Origin: Ferruginibacter sp.
Lineage (GTDB): Bacteria > Bacteroidota > Bacteroidia > Chitinophagales > Chitinophagaceae
Assembly: GCF_028288465.1 (NCBI RefSeq)
Contig: NZ_JAQBNR010000002.1
Span: 1-64,000, forward strand
Direction of reading: 5' to 3'
DNA: 64,000 nucleotides
In this document: positions 17,303 to 26,405 of the stretch, piece by piece
How the letters are laid out: every line of letters starts with the position of its first letter
How positions within the stretch are numbered: the first letter of the stretch is position 1
Program-made: the position numbers and the translations under genes
Notes under the pieces: generated by a model
Database searches by the model: none
Told to the model about the DNA's origin: nothing
What the model saw: the letters and a program-made list of their open reading frames with translations, nothing else

Positions 17303-19732
17303 CTGAATATAAAAAGTATAAAACCGAAAACCGACATAGTAATAAGCTGCTTCCATTGCGGGGAACAATGTGAAGAAATTATAGAAGCAGATCACAAATC
17401 ATTTTGCTGCGAGGGATGCAAACAAGTATACCTGCTGCTAAATGAAAATAATCTCTGCACGTACTATAATTTCGACAAAAACCCCGGCATAAAAGCCAAA
17501 GGCAAATTTGTGAGTGAACGTTTTGCTTACCTTGATGATACCCCAACGGTAAACAAGCTGGTACAGTTCAGCAGTGGCACGCAAACCAATGTAACTTTCA
17601 GCCTGCCGCAAATGCATTGCTCCAGCTGTGTTTTTTTACTGGAAAACCTGCACCGCATTGAGCCGGGCGTTACTAAGTCGCAGGTTAACTTTCAACGTAA
17701 GGAAGTGTTTATCATTTTCAACCCTATAACAATTTCATTGCGCAAAGTGGTTGAACTGCTGGCTTTTATTGGCTATGAACCGGATATCAGTTTGAAAGAC
17801 AGCACACAAAAAAAAGCGGTGACTTATAATAAAAAACAAATTTATCACATCGGCATTGCCGGCTTTTGTTTTGCCAATATTATGATGCTTAGTTTCCCGG
17901 AATACTTTTCTTCGGGCAATATTGAGCAGGCAGGCTTAAAAGCCACTTTTACCTGGCTTAATTTATTTTTATCCCTACCTGTATTGCTGTTCAGCGCTTC
18001 CTCTATTTTTATTTCGGCCTGGAAAGGGCTGCGGCAAAAATTTTTAAACATTGATGCTCCCATCGCATTGGCCATCATTGTTACTTTCAGCAGAAGCTAT
18101 TATGAAATCATTACCGGCCATGGTGCAGGCTACCTGGATTCGGGCACCGGCATTGTATTTTTTATGCTGGTGGGCAGATGGTTTCAGAATAAAACCTACG
18201 ACTCATTTGCATTCGACAGGGATTATAAATCTTATTTTCCGCTGGGCGTTACTGTGATACAAAATAATACCGAAAAAAATATACCGGTTACACAGTTAAA
18301 AAAAGATGACCGTATCATTATCCGCAACGGAGAAATGATACCGGCTGACGCTATGCTGCTAACAGGAAACGCCAGCGTGGATTACAGTTTTGTAAGTGGA
18401 GAAAGTAGTCCCATACAAAAATATATGGGCGAACTTATTTATGCCGGAGGCAAACAATGCGGCGCAGCTATTGAATTACAAATCATCAACGAAGTATCGC
18501 AGAGCTATATCACGCAGTTATGGAACAACGATATTTTTAAACATAAAAAAAATAAGGAGCAATCTTTTATTCATCCCTGGAGCCGTTATTTTACCCTCGC
18601 CCTGTTTTCGGTAGCCATTATTACAGCCATTTACTGGTCCATTGCAGATACGTCGAAACTTTTGCCTGCTGTAACGGCAGTGCTTATTGTTGCCTGCCCT
18701 TGTTCCCTTTTACTGTCCGCTACGTTTACCTACGGCAATATGCTGCGCATTTTTGGCAAGCATAAGCTATTTCTAAAAAATGCTGCTGTTATAGAAAGCA
18801 TGGCAAAGGCAGATACACTTATTTTTGACAAGACAGGCACCCTTACACAAAACCACGCCTCAGCACTGCAATATAACGGCACACCACTCAGCAAAAAAGA
18901 GTTGGCTACGGTGCAGGCGCTCACCCGGCAGTCAGCACATCCCTTAAGTAAAATTATTACAGACAACCTGGGTAATGTAAATGACGGGCAATTACTGACT
19001 GTAAACGGATTTAAGGAATTTGCAGGTAAGGGCATTGAAGCCGTGGTGAATGACATGCCGGTAAAAATTGGGTCCGCTGCCTTTGTAGATGAATTATACA
19101 ATACGGATAACTACGAGAGTGGATCGCAGATTCACGTGCAGTTTAATAAGGTACACATGGGAGCCTTTACCATCAGCAACCAGTATCGTTCAGGTATTAA
19201 GCAGGCTGTTACTGAATTACAGCAAAAAGGCTATGAGCTGCACCTGCTTTCCGGCGACAATGACACCGAGAAAAATACCCTTACCAAACTGTTTGGAAAA
19301 GATGCCGATATCCGTTTTAATCAATCGCCCCAAAATAAATTGGATACGGTACAGCAATTACAATCGCTGCATAAAAATGTATTAATGTTTGGCGATGGCT
19401 TAAACGATGCCGGCGCCCTGATGCAAAGTAATACAGGCATTGCCGTTAGCGACAGTACCACGCAATTTTCACCAGCCTGCGATGCCATTATTGATGGCAG
19501 TAAAGTAGGGCTGGCACCCCGGTTCCTGGCTTATGCCAGGGCAGGCAAAAAGATTGTGGCGGCCAGTTTTATACTTTCTATCATCTACAATTTTGTTGGT
19601 TTATCATTTGCCGTACAAGGCACGCTGGCCCCAATTGTAGCGGCCATCCTGATGCCTGCCAGCAGTATCAGCATTGTATTGCTGGTTACCCTGCTTTCAT
19701 CACTGGTTGCAAAAAAAATCGGGTTGAAATAA
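17303..19732 (+). CDS. ccoI: Copper-translocating P1B-type ATPase of cbb3 oxidase assembly (CcoI/FixI)
   Basis: A Cu+ exporting P-type ATPase supplying copper for cbb3 oxidase. The ORF track begins at GTG 17510, but the frame stays open upstream to a stop at 17282. It encodes the family's N-terminal cysteine-rich region ('CFHCGEQC...FCCEGCKQVYLLL...LCTYY'), so the true protein is about 809 aa. No ATG, GTG or TTG exists there; CTG at 17303 (or an ATA codon) must initiate, and 17303 is provisional. Then follow an HMA domain with CSSC, membrane helices with the CPC motif ('VACPCSLLL'), 'DKTGTLT' (phosphorylated Asp) and 'GDGLND'. The gene heads the cco cluster, and ccoS follows after 209 bp. Confidence 0.88.
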   Translation: MNIKSIKPKTDIVISCFHCGEQCEEIIEADHKSFCCEGCKQVYLLLNENNLCTYYNFDKNPGIKAKGKFVSERFAYLDDTPTVNKLVQFSSGTQTNVTFSLPQMHCSSCVFLLENLHRIEPGVTKSQVNFQRKEVFIIFNPITISLRKVVELLAFIGYEPDISLKDSTQKKAVTYNKKQIYHIGIAGFCFANIMMLSFPEYFSSGNIEQAGLKATFTWLNLFLSLPVLLFSASSIFISAWKGLRQKFLNIDAPIALAIIVTFSRSYYEIITGHGAGYLDSGTGIVFFMLVGRWFQNKTYDSFAFDRDYKSYFPLGVTVIQNNTEKNIPVTQLKKDDRIIIRNGEMIPADAMLLTGNASVDYSFVSGESSPIQKYMGELIYAGGKQCGAAIELQIINEVSQSYITQLWNNDIFKHKKNKEQSFIHPWSRYFTLALFSVAIITAIYWSIADTSKLLPAVTAVLIVACPCSLLLSATFTYGNMLRIFGKHKLFLKNAAVIESMAKADTLIFDKTGTLTQNHASALQYNGTPLSKKELATVQALTRQSAHPLSKIITDNLGNVNDGQLLTVNGFKEFAGKGIEAVVNDMPVKIGSAAFVDELYNTDNYESGSQIHVQFNKVHMGAFTISNQYRSGIKQAVTELQQKGYELHLLSGDNDTEKNTLTKLFGKDADIRFNQSPQNKLDTVQQLQSLHKNVLMFGDGLNDAGALMQSNTGIAVSDSTTQFSPACDAIIDGSKVGLAPRFLAYARAGKKIVAASFILSIIYNFVGLSFAVQGTLAPIVAAILMPASSISIVLLVTLLSSLVAKKIGLK

Positions 19733-19911
19733 TTACAGCCTTTACCAGCCCGGATGCCGGGTAAAATCATCCATTTTTTATAGGCGGCTATAGCAAAAAC
19801 GCAGGTCTTTTTCAAACTCATTCAATGGGTACTGTTTTGTGTTATACTGCCTTATGACGAATATCACCCTACCCTTGTGGCTGCATCATATATTTTGGTA
19901 CACGGCCATAA

Positions 19912-19919
19912 TAAATTTG
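19912..19919 (+). promoter_or_regulatory. Putative -7 promoter box of the ccoS-ccoNOQPGH operon
   Basis: TAAATTTG matches TAnnTTTG exactly and lies 22 bp before the ccoS start. No TTG is found at the ideal -33 distance, so activation by a regulator is possible. This is inference from motif and position only. Confidence 0.4.
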
Positions 19920-19941
19920 CTCCAAATAAATTATAACACCA

Positions 19942-20121
19942 TTGAGTGCATTATTTGTATTAATCGGAATCAGCATTGTTGTAGCAGGAAGCTTTTTAGC
20001 TGCCTTTTTGTGGAGCGTTAACAAGGGCCAGTTTGAAGATGATTACACGCCATCTGTAAGAATGCTTTTTGATGATGAGCTGAAAGAAGCAGCTGCAACA
20101 GAAACTCCAATAAAAAAATAA
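19942..20121 (+). CDS. ccoS: cbb3 oxidase maturation protein CcoS
   Basis: A 59-aa gene absent from the ORF track (short, TTG start). It reads 'MSALFVLIGISIVVAGSFLA...' as a single N-terminal membrane helix, then 'AFLWSVNKGQFED' (the CcoS signature of W...GQFDD type), then an acidic tail ending 'ATETPIKK'. CcoS is needed for cofactor insertion into cbb3 oxidase. It lies between ccoI and ccoNO, 22 bp before the latter, exactly where CcoS is expected. TTG at 19942 is the only start in frame giving the complete helix. Confidence 0.88.
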   Translation: MSALFVLIGISIVVAGSFLAAFLWSVNKGQFEDDYTPSVRMLFDDELKEAAATETPIKK

Positions 20122-20143
20122 ATCAAAACAATAAAACAATCAT

Positions 20144-22270
20144 ATGCAGGTAGAAAAATTTTATTATGACAACAGGACTGTAAAAAACTTTGCATACGCT
20201 ACCATTTTATGGGGAGTAGTAGGGATGCTTGCAGGTTTGTATGTAGCACTTCAACTGGTGTTTCCGGCACTTAATTTTACCCAGTACGGATCATTCGGCA
20301 GGCTGCGTCCGTTGCATACCAATGCTGTAATTTTTGCCTTTGTCGGCAACGGTATGTTTATGGGTATTTACTATTCTTTACAGCGCTTGTGTAAAGCACG
20401 TATGTTTAGTGACACCCTAAGCAAGATACATTTCTGGGGATGGCAACTGATTATTGTTGCAGCCGCTATTACCCTGCCAATGGGCATTACAGCCAGCAAA
20501 GAATATGCTGAACTGGAGTGGCCGATTGATATTGCCATCACCTTAATATGGGTGGTATTTGGCATCAACATGTTTGGTACCATTATTAAAAGAAGGGAAA
20601 AACATTTGTATGTTGCCATCTGGTTTTACATCGCCACATTTGTTACCGTAGCGGTACTGCACATTGTAAATTCAATGGAACTACCTATCAGTTTAACAAA
20701 GAGCTATTCGCTATATGCAGGCGTACAGGACGCCCTGGTACAATGGTGGTACGGTCATAACGCAGTAGCTTTCTTTTTAACAACACCTTACCTGGGTTTG
20801 ATGTATTATTTTATGCCGAAGGCCGCTAACCGGCCGGTGTATTCTTACAAACTATCTATTATACATTTCTGGGCTCTGATCTTTTTATACATCTGGGCTG
20901 GTCCGCACCATTTGTTATATACTGCTTTACCTAACTGGGCGCAGTCGCTGGGTGTTGTATTCAGCGCCATGCTTATCTTTCCAAGCTGGGGAGGTATGAT
21001 CAATGGCTTACTGACACTGCGTGGTGCATGGGATAAAGTGCGGGACGATGTTATTTTAAAATTCATGGTGGTAGCTGTTACAGCATATGGTATGGCCACT
21101 TTTGAAGGCCCGATGCTATCGCTTAAAAGTATCAGCGCTATCAGTCACTATACAGACTGGATTGTTGCCCACGTACACGTAGGCGCCCTGGGCTGGAACG
21201 GTATGTTAACCTTTGGTATTTTATACTGGTTAATTCCCCGGCTGTTTAATACACCATTGTACTCTAAAAAAATAGCCAACCGTCATTTCTGGCTTGGTAC
21301 ATTAGGTATTGTATTTTACGCTGTACCCATGTACTGGGCTGGTTTTACACAAAGCAGTATGTGGAAACAATTTACAGACGCAGGACAGTTGAAATACACT
21401 TTTCTTGAAACTGTAACTTATATGAAACCATTTTACGCCATGCGTTCTTTGGGCGGCACATTGTATTTAATTGGTGCCCTGTTTATGGTGTATAATCTTT
21501 ACAAAACAGTTAGGGCAGGTAAGCTGGTTGCTGATGAAGCTGCAGAAGCCGCACCGCTGGAAAAAGAATATGTAAAACATGCAGGCGAACACTGGCACAG
21601 GGCTTTTGAAAGAAAACCTGTACAGTTTATGATTATTAGTTTGGTAGTAATACTGATTGGTGGCGCAGTAGAAATGATTCCAACATTCATGATCAAATCA
21701 AATGTACCAACCATTGCGTCTGTTAAACCTTATACCCCGCTTGAGTTACAGGGACGTGATATTTATGTAAGAGAAGGCTGTTACCTGTGTCACTCACAAA
21801 TGATAAGGCCGTTCCGCAGCGAAACAGAACGCTATGGTGAATATTCAAAAGCCGGTGAATTTATTTATGATCATCCATTTCAATGGGGCAGTAAAAGAAC
21901 AGGCCCCGATTTAGCAAGAGAAGGCACTGGTAATCTTAAGAAAACAAATGGCTGGCACTTCCGTCACTTCAGGGAACCCTCTTCAATGAGTGAAGGATCT
22001 ATCATGCCACCTTACGCCTTTATGCTGGAACAAAACCTTGACACTTCTACTACCAAAGCGAAAATAAATGCCATGATAACACTGGGTGTGCCATACGAAA
22101 AAGGATTTGCAGATGTGGCCAATGCCAACCTGATGGAACAGGCAAAGAGTATTGCTGACAACCTGAAAACAGACAGCATCCGGGTTTCGCCCAATAAAGA
22201 AGTAATCGCCCTTATCTCCTACATACAGCGTTTGGGAAAGGATATTAGTAACGAACCAAAAAATAAATAA
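20144..22270 (+). CDS. ccoNO: Fused cbb3-type cytochrome oxidase subunits I and II (CcoN-CcoO)
   Basis: A 708-aa protein. The N-terminal about 480 residues are CcoN: twelve or so helices with haem/copper ligands in 'HTNAVIFAFVGN', 'WWYGHNAVAFFLTTPYLG', 'WAGPHHLLYTALP' and 'SHYTDWIVAHVHVGALGWNG'. The C-terminal about 200 residues are CcoO: a membrane anchor ('QFMIISLVVILIGGAVEMIPTF') and a monohaem domain with 'CYLCHSQMIRPF' and a Met-containing 'GSIMPPYAFML'. It reduces oxygen to water with high affinity in the inner membrane. The fusion is typical of Bacteroidota. It is followed by ccoQ after 3 bp. Confidence 0.96.
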   Translation: MQVEKFYYDNRTVKNFAYATILWGVVGMLAGLYVALQLVFPALNFTQYGSFGRLRPLHTNAVIFAFVGNGMFMGIYYSLQRLCKARMFSDTLSKIHFWGWQLIIVAAAITLPMGITASKEYAELEWPIDIAITLIWVVFGINMFGTIIKRREKHLYVAIWFYIATFVTVAVLHIVNSMELPISLTKSYSLYAGVQDALVQWWYGHNAVAFFLTTPYLGLMYYFMPKAANRPVYSYKLSIIHFWALIFLYIWAGPHHLLYTALPNWAQSLGVVFSAMLIFPSWGGMINGLLTLRGAWDKVRDDVILKFMVVAVTAYGMATFEGPMLSLKSISAISHYTDWIVAHVHVGALGWNGMLTFGILYWLIPRLFNTPLYSKKIANRHFWLGTLGIVFYAVPMYWAGFTQSSMWKQFTDAGQLKYTFLETVTYMKPFYAMRSLGGTLYLIGALFMVYNLYKTVRAGKLVADEAAEAAPLEKEYVKHAGEHWHRAFERKPVQFMIISLVVILIGGAVEMIPTFMIKSNVPTIASVKPYTPLELQGRDIYVREGCYLCHSQMIRPFRSETERYGEYSKAGEFIYDHPFQWGSKRTGPDLAREGTGNLKKTNGWHFRHFREPSSMSEGSIMPPYAFMLEQNLDTSTTKAKINAMITLGVPYEKGFADVANANLMEQAKSIADNLKTDSIRVSPNKEVIALISYIQRLGKDISNEPKNK

Positions 22271-22273
22271 GCC

Positions 22274-22471
22274 ATGTTTAAATTCATAAAACAGTATGCC
22301 GAAAAAATAGATCACGCATCTATTTACCCAATGATTTCATTGCTTATTTTTTTCTTATTCTTTGTGGTATTGCTGGTATTGGTTAAAAAAATGGATAAAG
22401 AAAGAATCAACATATTATCGAACATACCATTAGACAAAGAAGCAGCAACAACAACATCAACCATTAAATAA
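22274..22471 (+). CDS. ccoQ: cbb3 oxidase small subunit CcoQ
   Basis: A 65-aa single-pass membrane protein: a short N-terminal stretch, a helix 'MISLLIFFLFFVVLLVLVKKM', then a cytoplasmic tail. Its size, topology and place between ccoNO and ccoP (3 bp and 6 bp away) identify the CcoQ/FixQ-type subunit that stabilises the oxidase complex. Confidence 0.85.
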   Translation: MFKFIKQYAEKIDHASIYPMISLLIFFLFFVVLLVLVKKMDKERINILSNIPLDKEAATTTSTIK

Positions 22472-22477
22472 CACCGT

Positions 22478-23644
22478 ATGTTTTTACAAAATTTCAAATA
22501 TAAAAAACTGGGCGCTACAGCAATATTTATTACTGCCAGCCTTACTATGCTGGCGCAGGATGCTGCAGCAGCCAAAACAGTCCCTTCAGAAAATAATTTG
22601 CTGGCCATTTTACTATCGGCTACAGCCATTGTATTGGCTTTCGTTATCTGGGGTATGGGCCAGGCACTGGTAGCCCTCTCCCGTCAGCTGATGGAAAAAA
22701 ATAAAACCAATAAGGCTACGGCTGTTGCTTCCATGCTGGTGGTATTGTCTTTGCTGTCGCAGACTGTGCTGGCACAAACAGATGCGGCTGCTGAAAATGT
22801 AAAGGTTGTTACCAACTATGGCGGTATATCTGCCCATACCTTTTATCTGTTTGTTGGTGTAATAGCAACAGAGATAGCCGCTATCCTGTTTCTCGTATTT
22901 TCTATCAGAAGAATTTATAGTGAACTGATACCGGAAAAAGCTGCTGCAGCTGTAAAGGAATCCAAACTGGCTGCTATATGGGCTAATCTTGACAAAAAAT
23001 TATTTACCAAAGCAATACCTGTTGAACAGGAAGCAGATCATTTACTGGATCATAACTATGATGGCATCCAGGAACTGGACAACGCATTGCCACCATGGTG
23101 GAAATATGGTTTCATCATCACTATTGGTTTTGCATTTGTTTACTTGTTGAATTTTCATGTATTTGGGAATGGTAAAAATCCCACCGAAGAATACCAGGCT
23201 GAAATGGAAAACGCCCAAATTGCCAAAGAAGCATACGAAGCAAAAAACAAAGACAGGATTGACGAAGCTCATGTACCAATGGCCAACGCCGCAGGTATAC
23301 AAAATGGTAAAACCAATTTTTTAGCCAACTGTGTGGCTTGCCACGGAGCCAATGGTGAAGGTGGCGTAGGACCCAACCTTACCGATGACTACTGGCTGCA
23401 CAAGGGATCTTTGAATGATGTATACAACACCATCAAAAAAGGATATCCTGATAAAGGAATGCAATCATGGGCAACAAAATTTAACCCCAAGGAAATGAGT
23501 GAGCTGGCAAGTTTTGTAAAAACATTACATGGCACAAAACCTGCCAACGGCAAAGCCCCGCAGGGAGATTTGTTTTCTGAAACAGCCGCGGGCAGCGACT
23601 CTGTAAAAACAACTTTGCCAGATAGTACTATTATTAAAAAATAA
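22478..23644 (+). CDS. ccoP: cbb3 oxidase subunit III, cytochrome c (CcoP), one haem site
   Basis: A 388-aa diheme-family subunit that here carries a single c-haem motif, 'CVACHGANGEGGVGPNLTDDYW' (around 285-305), with a downstream Met ('GYPDKGMQSW'). The N-terminus is longer than in proteobacterial CcoP. Hydrophobic segments are near residues 10-25, 40-65, 85-98 and 120-140, followed by the canonical CcoP anchor 'PPWWKYGFIITIGFAFVYLLNFHVFG'. It receives electrons for CcoO/CcoN. ATG lies 6 bp after ccoQ. The missing second CxxCH was checked by reading the entire translation. Confidence 0.92.
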   Translation: MFLQNFKYKKLGATAIFITASLTMLAQDAAAAKTVPSENNLLAILLSATAIVLAFVIWGMGQALVALSRQLMEKNKTNKATAVASMLVVLSLLSQTVLAQTDAAAENVKVVTNYGGISAHTFYLFVGVIATEIAAILFLVFSIRRIYSELIPEKAAAAVKESKLAAIWANLDKKLFTKAIPVEQEADHLLDHNYDGIQELDNALPPWWKYGFIITIGFAFVYLLNFHVFGNGKNPTEEYQAEMENAQIAKEAYEAKNKDRIDEAHVPMANAAGIQNGKTNFLANCVACHGANGEGGVGPNLTDDYWLHKGSLNDVYNTIKKGYPDKGMQSWATKFNPKEMSELASFVKTLHGTKPANGKAPQGDLFSETAAGSDSVKTTLPDSTIIKK

Positions 23645-23646
23645 CA

Positions 23647-25143
23647 ATGTCTCCTGTACAAAATACGTTGCCGGTGTCCGATGAATCCTTCAGGGATTCT
23701 GTAGCTACAATTACCAAAGATGGAAAACGGAATTATATCCATCCCAAAAAACCAAAAGGCAAACTTTATAATCTACGTACCTGGTTCAGCCTGTTTTACC
23801 TGGCAGTATTTTTTAGCCTGCCGTTTATTAAGGTAAATGGCGCACCATTTTTAATGATCAACATTCTTGAACGCAAATTCATTTTGTTCGGCCTGATATT
23901 TTGGCCGCAGGACTTTTTTATTTTCGGTATCGGCATGGTGACGTTCATTGTTTTTGTGATTTTATTTACGGTAGTGTTCGGAAGAATCTTTTGCGGCTGG
24001 GCTTGCCCGCAAACAATTTTTATGGAGATGGTGTTCAGGAAGATTGAATACTGGATTGACGGTGATGCTGCGCAGCAAAAGCAACTGGCAGCAAGCGCCT
24101 GGAACGGAAAAAAAATCAGGAAAAGGGTTTTTAAATTCATTGTATTCTTCCTGATATCTTTTCTGATTGCCAATTTTTTCCTGGCCTACCTCATCAGCAT
24201 GGATGAGCTGATCGCCAATATTACCAACCCGGCTGCGCATGTGGCTACGCTGATTTCGTTGCTGACATTTACTACCGTTTTCTTTTTTGTATACTGGTGG
24301 TTTAGGGAACAGGCTTGTATTGTTGTTTGCCCCTATGGCCGTTTACAGGGCGTGTTGCTCGACAGAAATTCAATCGTTGTTGCCTACGATCGTTTGAGAG
24401 GAGAGCCCCGTGGCAAGCTTTCAAAACACAAAGTGCAGCATGAAGCAGCACACGAAACCTGTAACAGCTGCAAAAGTGGTGGCTCCTGCAGCAGCACTCC
24501 TGAAGTAATTGTACCGGCAGTAACAGCAGATTGTATAGATTGCTTTGCATGCGTACGGGTTTGCCCTACAGGTATAGATATACGCAACGGCACACAACTG
24601 GAATGCATTAACTGCACAGCATGTATAGATGCCTGTGACGCTATCATGACCAGTATAAACCGGCCCACAGGTTTGGTTAGGTATGCTTCTGAAAACAGTA
24701 TCACGGAAGGCGTGCAACTTAAGTTCAGCAGCAGGATAAAAGCGTACACCGCAGTACTGGCCCTGCTGATATCCTTACTGGTATTTTTACTGGCGAGCCG
24801 AACAGACCTGGATGCAAGACTGATGCGCACTTCTGGTATGACCTATACCTCTTTACCTGATGGGCGTATTGAAAACCTGTACAGTTTAAAGCTTGCCAAT
24901 AAAACGCACAAGGATATTGCCATTAGTTTAAAACTGGAGAATTTGCTTGGAGACATTACCATGGTAGGCAGCAGCAACCTGGTAGTAAAACATGAAGATT
25001 ACAGCAACGTGCAATTTTTTGTAAGACTTACCAGGGGCCAGGTAAAAAACTGGAAAACGCCGGTACAGATTGGATTATATGAAGGCGACAAAAAAATAAA
25101 AACAATTACTGCCAAATTTATCGGACCTGAAGTGTACGAATAA
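23647..25143 (+). CDS. ccoG: Cytochrome oxidase accessory protein CcoG (RdxA/FixG family)
   Basis: A 498-aa membrane protein with polyferredoxin motifs. It has several helices, 'RIFCGWACPQTIFMEMVFRKIEYWIDG', and two 4Fe-4S clusters ('CIDCFACVRVCPTGIDI' and 'CINCTACIDACD'). A periplasmic Ig-like C-terminal domain (FixG_C) occupies about 390-498. CcoG family members reduce Cu2+ to Cu+ during cbb3 assembly. A Cys-rich insert, 'CNSCKSGGSCSST', before the first cluster is unusual. The gene starts 2 bp after ccoP, so it belongs to the same operon. Confidence 0.93.
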   Translation: MSPVQNTLPVSDESFRDSVATITKDGKRNYIHPKKPKGKLYNLRTWFSLFYLAVFFSLPFIKVNGAPFLMINILERKFILFGLIFWPQDFFIFGIGMVTFIVFVILFTVVFGRIFCGWACPQTIFMEMVFRKIEYWIDGDAAQQKQLAASAWNGKKIRKRVFKFIVFFLISFLIANFFLAYLISMDELIANITNPAAHVATLISLLTFTTVFFFVYWWFREQACIVVCPYGRLQGVLLDRNSIVVAYDRLRGEPRGKLSKHKVQHEAAHETCNSCKSGGSCSSTPEVIVPAVTADCIDCFACVRVCPTGIDIRNGTQLECINCTACIDACDAIMTSINRPTGLVRYASENSITEGVQLKFSSRIKAYTAVLALLISLLVFLLASRTDLDARLMRTSGMTYTSLPDGRIENLYSLKLANKTHKDIAISLKLENLLGDITMVGSSNLVVKHEDYSNVQFFVRLTRGQVKNWKTPVQIGLYEGDKKIKTITAKFIGPEVYE

Positions 25144-25191
25144 ACCGCAGATCAATTAACATAAATAACATTCCTTAAAAAATAGTAACAC

Positions 25192-25623
25192 ATGAACTGG
25201 GGACATAAAATAATAATAGTGTATGCAGCATTTGTTGCCGGAATGTTATTTCTTGCTTTCAAATCATCCAGGCAAAATACGGACCTTGTAACAGAAGATT
25301 ACTATGCAAAAGAATTAGTGTACCAGCAAAAGATTGATGAAGTAAAACGCACTGCCTTATTATCCGCACCTGTAACGGTATCGGTTACCAAACATGAAAT
25401 TGTCATCACTTTTCCAAAAGATTTTGATACCAAAAAAATTACGGGACAAGCTGAATTGTACTGTCCTTCTGATGAAAAGAAAGATAAGATACAGGGCTTT
25501 TCAGTAACGGACAGCACTGTAAAAATGGCGTTACCTGGTAGCTATCATGGCCTGCACTATGTTAAAATAGATTGGGCTGTTGACGGGATAAATTATTATT
25601 ACGAAGAGAAAATATTTATTTAA
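25192..25623 (+). CDS. ccoH: cbb3 oxidase assembly protein FixH/CcoH
   Basis: A 143-aa protein with one N-terminal helix ('IIIVYAAFVAGMLFLAFKSS') and the FixH hallmark 'TDLVTEDYYAKELVYQQKIDE', followed by a beta-rich extracytoplasmic domain. It acts in assembly or stability of cbb3 oxidase. It sits in the ccoG-ccoH-safE order with 48 bp before and 1 bp after. Confidence 0.9.
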   Translation: MNWGHKIIIVYAAFVAGMLFLAFKSSRQNTDLVTEDYYAKELVYQQKIDEVKRTALLSAPVTVSVTKHEIVITFPKDFDTKKITGQAELYCPSDEKKDKIQGFSVTDSTVKMALPGSYHGLHYVKIDWAVDGINYYYEEKIFI

Positions 25624-25624
25624 A

Positions 25625-26365
25625 ATGGCAACAGTATTTTTTGCAGCACTTACACTGGGGATGATAGGAAGCTTTCATTGCATTGGAATGTGCGGCCCGC
25701 TGGCATTTTCATTGCCATTGAAAAACAACAGCGATTTTGCAAAATTTACCGGATCGCTACTGTATAACGGCGGAAGAATACTTACCTACAGTGGCTTAGG
25801 TATGTTGTTTGGTTTAGCAGGCAAAAGTTTTTCCCTGTTTGGTTTTCAACAATGGTTATCAGTTATTGTGGGCATTACCATTTTGTTTTTTCTTGTAGCG
25901 CCTAAAAAATGGCTGACTGCAAAAAGTACCGACACCCTTTTTGCAAAATACAATTATAAAATACGCTTTGCATTGGGACAACTCTTTTTCAAAAAAAATT
26001 ACGCTTCCCTTTTTGCTATTGGTGTACTGAATGGTTTATTGCCCTGTGGCTTAATTTATATGGCCATCGCCGGAGCCATCGCTTATGCATCACCTTTTGA
26101 AAGTGCGTTTTTTATGGCCTCGTTTGGTTTGGGCACTTTACCTGTAATGTGGAGTGTGAGTTTTTTTGGAAATTATATTGGCATTGAAGTTCGCAAAAAA
26201 ATACGGAGTGCTTACCCGGTATTAATGGCAATGATGGCATGTCTGTTGATTTTGCGGGGCATGGGATTAGGGATTCCGTATGTCAGCCCCTCAGCAAATC
26301 ATAACGATCACCCGGTAGAAATGTGTTACCCGGCAAAAGTGGGCACAACTGCCGTTATTAAATGA
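25625..26365 (+). CDS. SafE/TauE-like (DsbD_2-type) membrane protein of the cco cluster
   Basis: A 246-aa protein with about six helices. 'GSFHCIGMCGPLAFSLPL' at the N-terminus and 'LLPCGLIYMAIAGAIAY' in the middle give the cysteine motifs characteristic of the cytochrome-biogenesis sulfite-exporter TauE/SafE family. Proteins of this kind sit in most cbb3 clusters of Bacteroidota and are suspected of copper or thiol transfer during oxidase maturation; sulfite export is not implied. It starts 1 bp after fixH. A His-rich tail ('NHNDHP') could bind metal. Confidence 0.87.
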   Translation: MATVFFAALTLGMIGSFHCIGMCGPLAFSLPLKNNSDFAKFTGSLLYNGGRILTYSGLGMLFGLAGKSFSLFGFQQWLSVIVGITILFFLVAPKKWLTAKSTDTLFAKYNYKIRFALGQLFFKKNYASLFAIGVLNGLLPCGLIYMAIAGAIAYASPFESAFFMASFGLGTLPVMWSVSFFGNYIGIEVRKKIRSAYPVLMAMMACLLILRGMGLGIPYVSPSANHNDHPVEMCYPAKVGTTAVIK

Positions 26366-26405
26366 ATAAGTAGTGTTACATGTAATAAATTATAAAAAAG
26401 ATATA

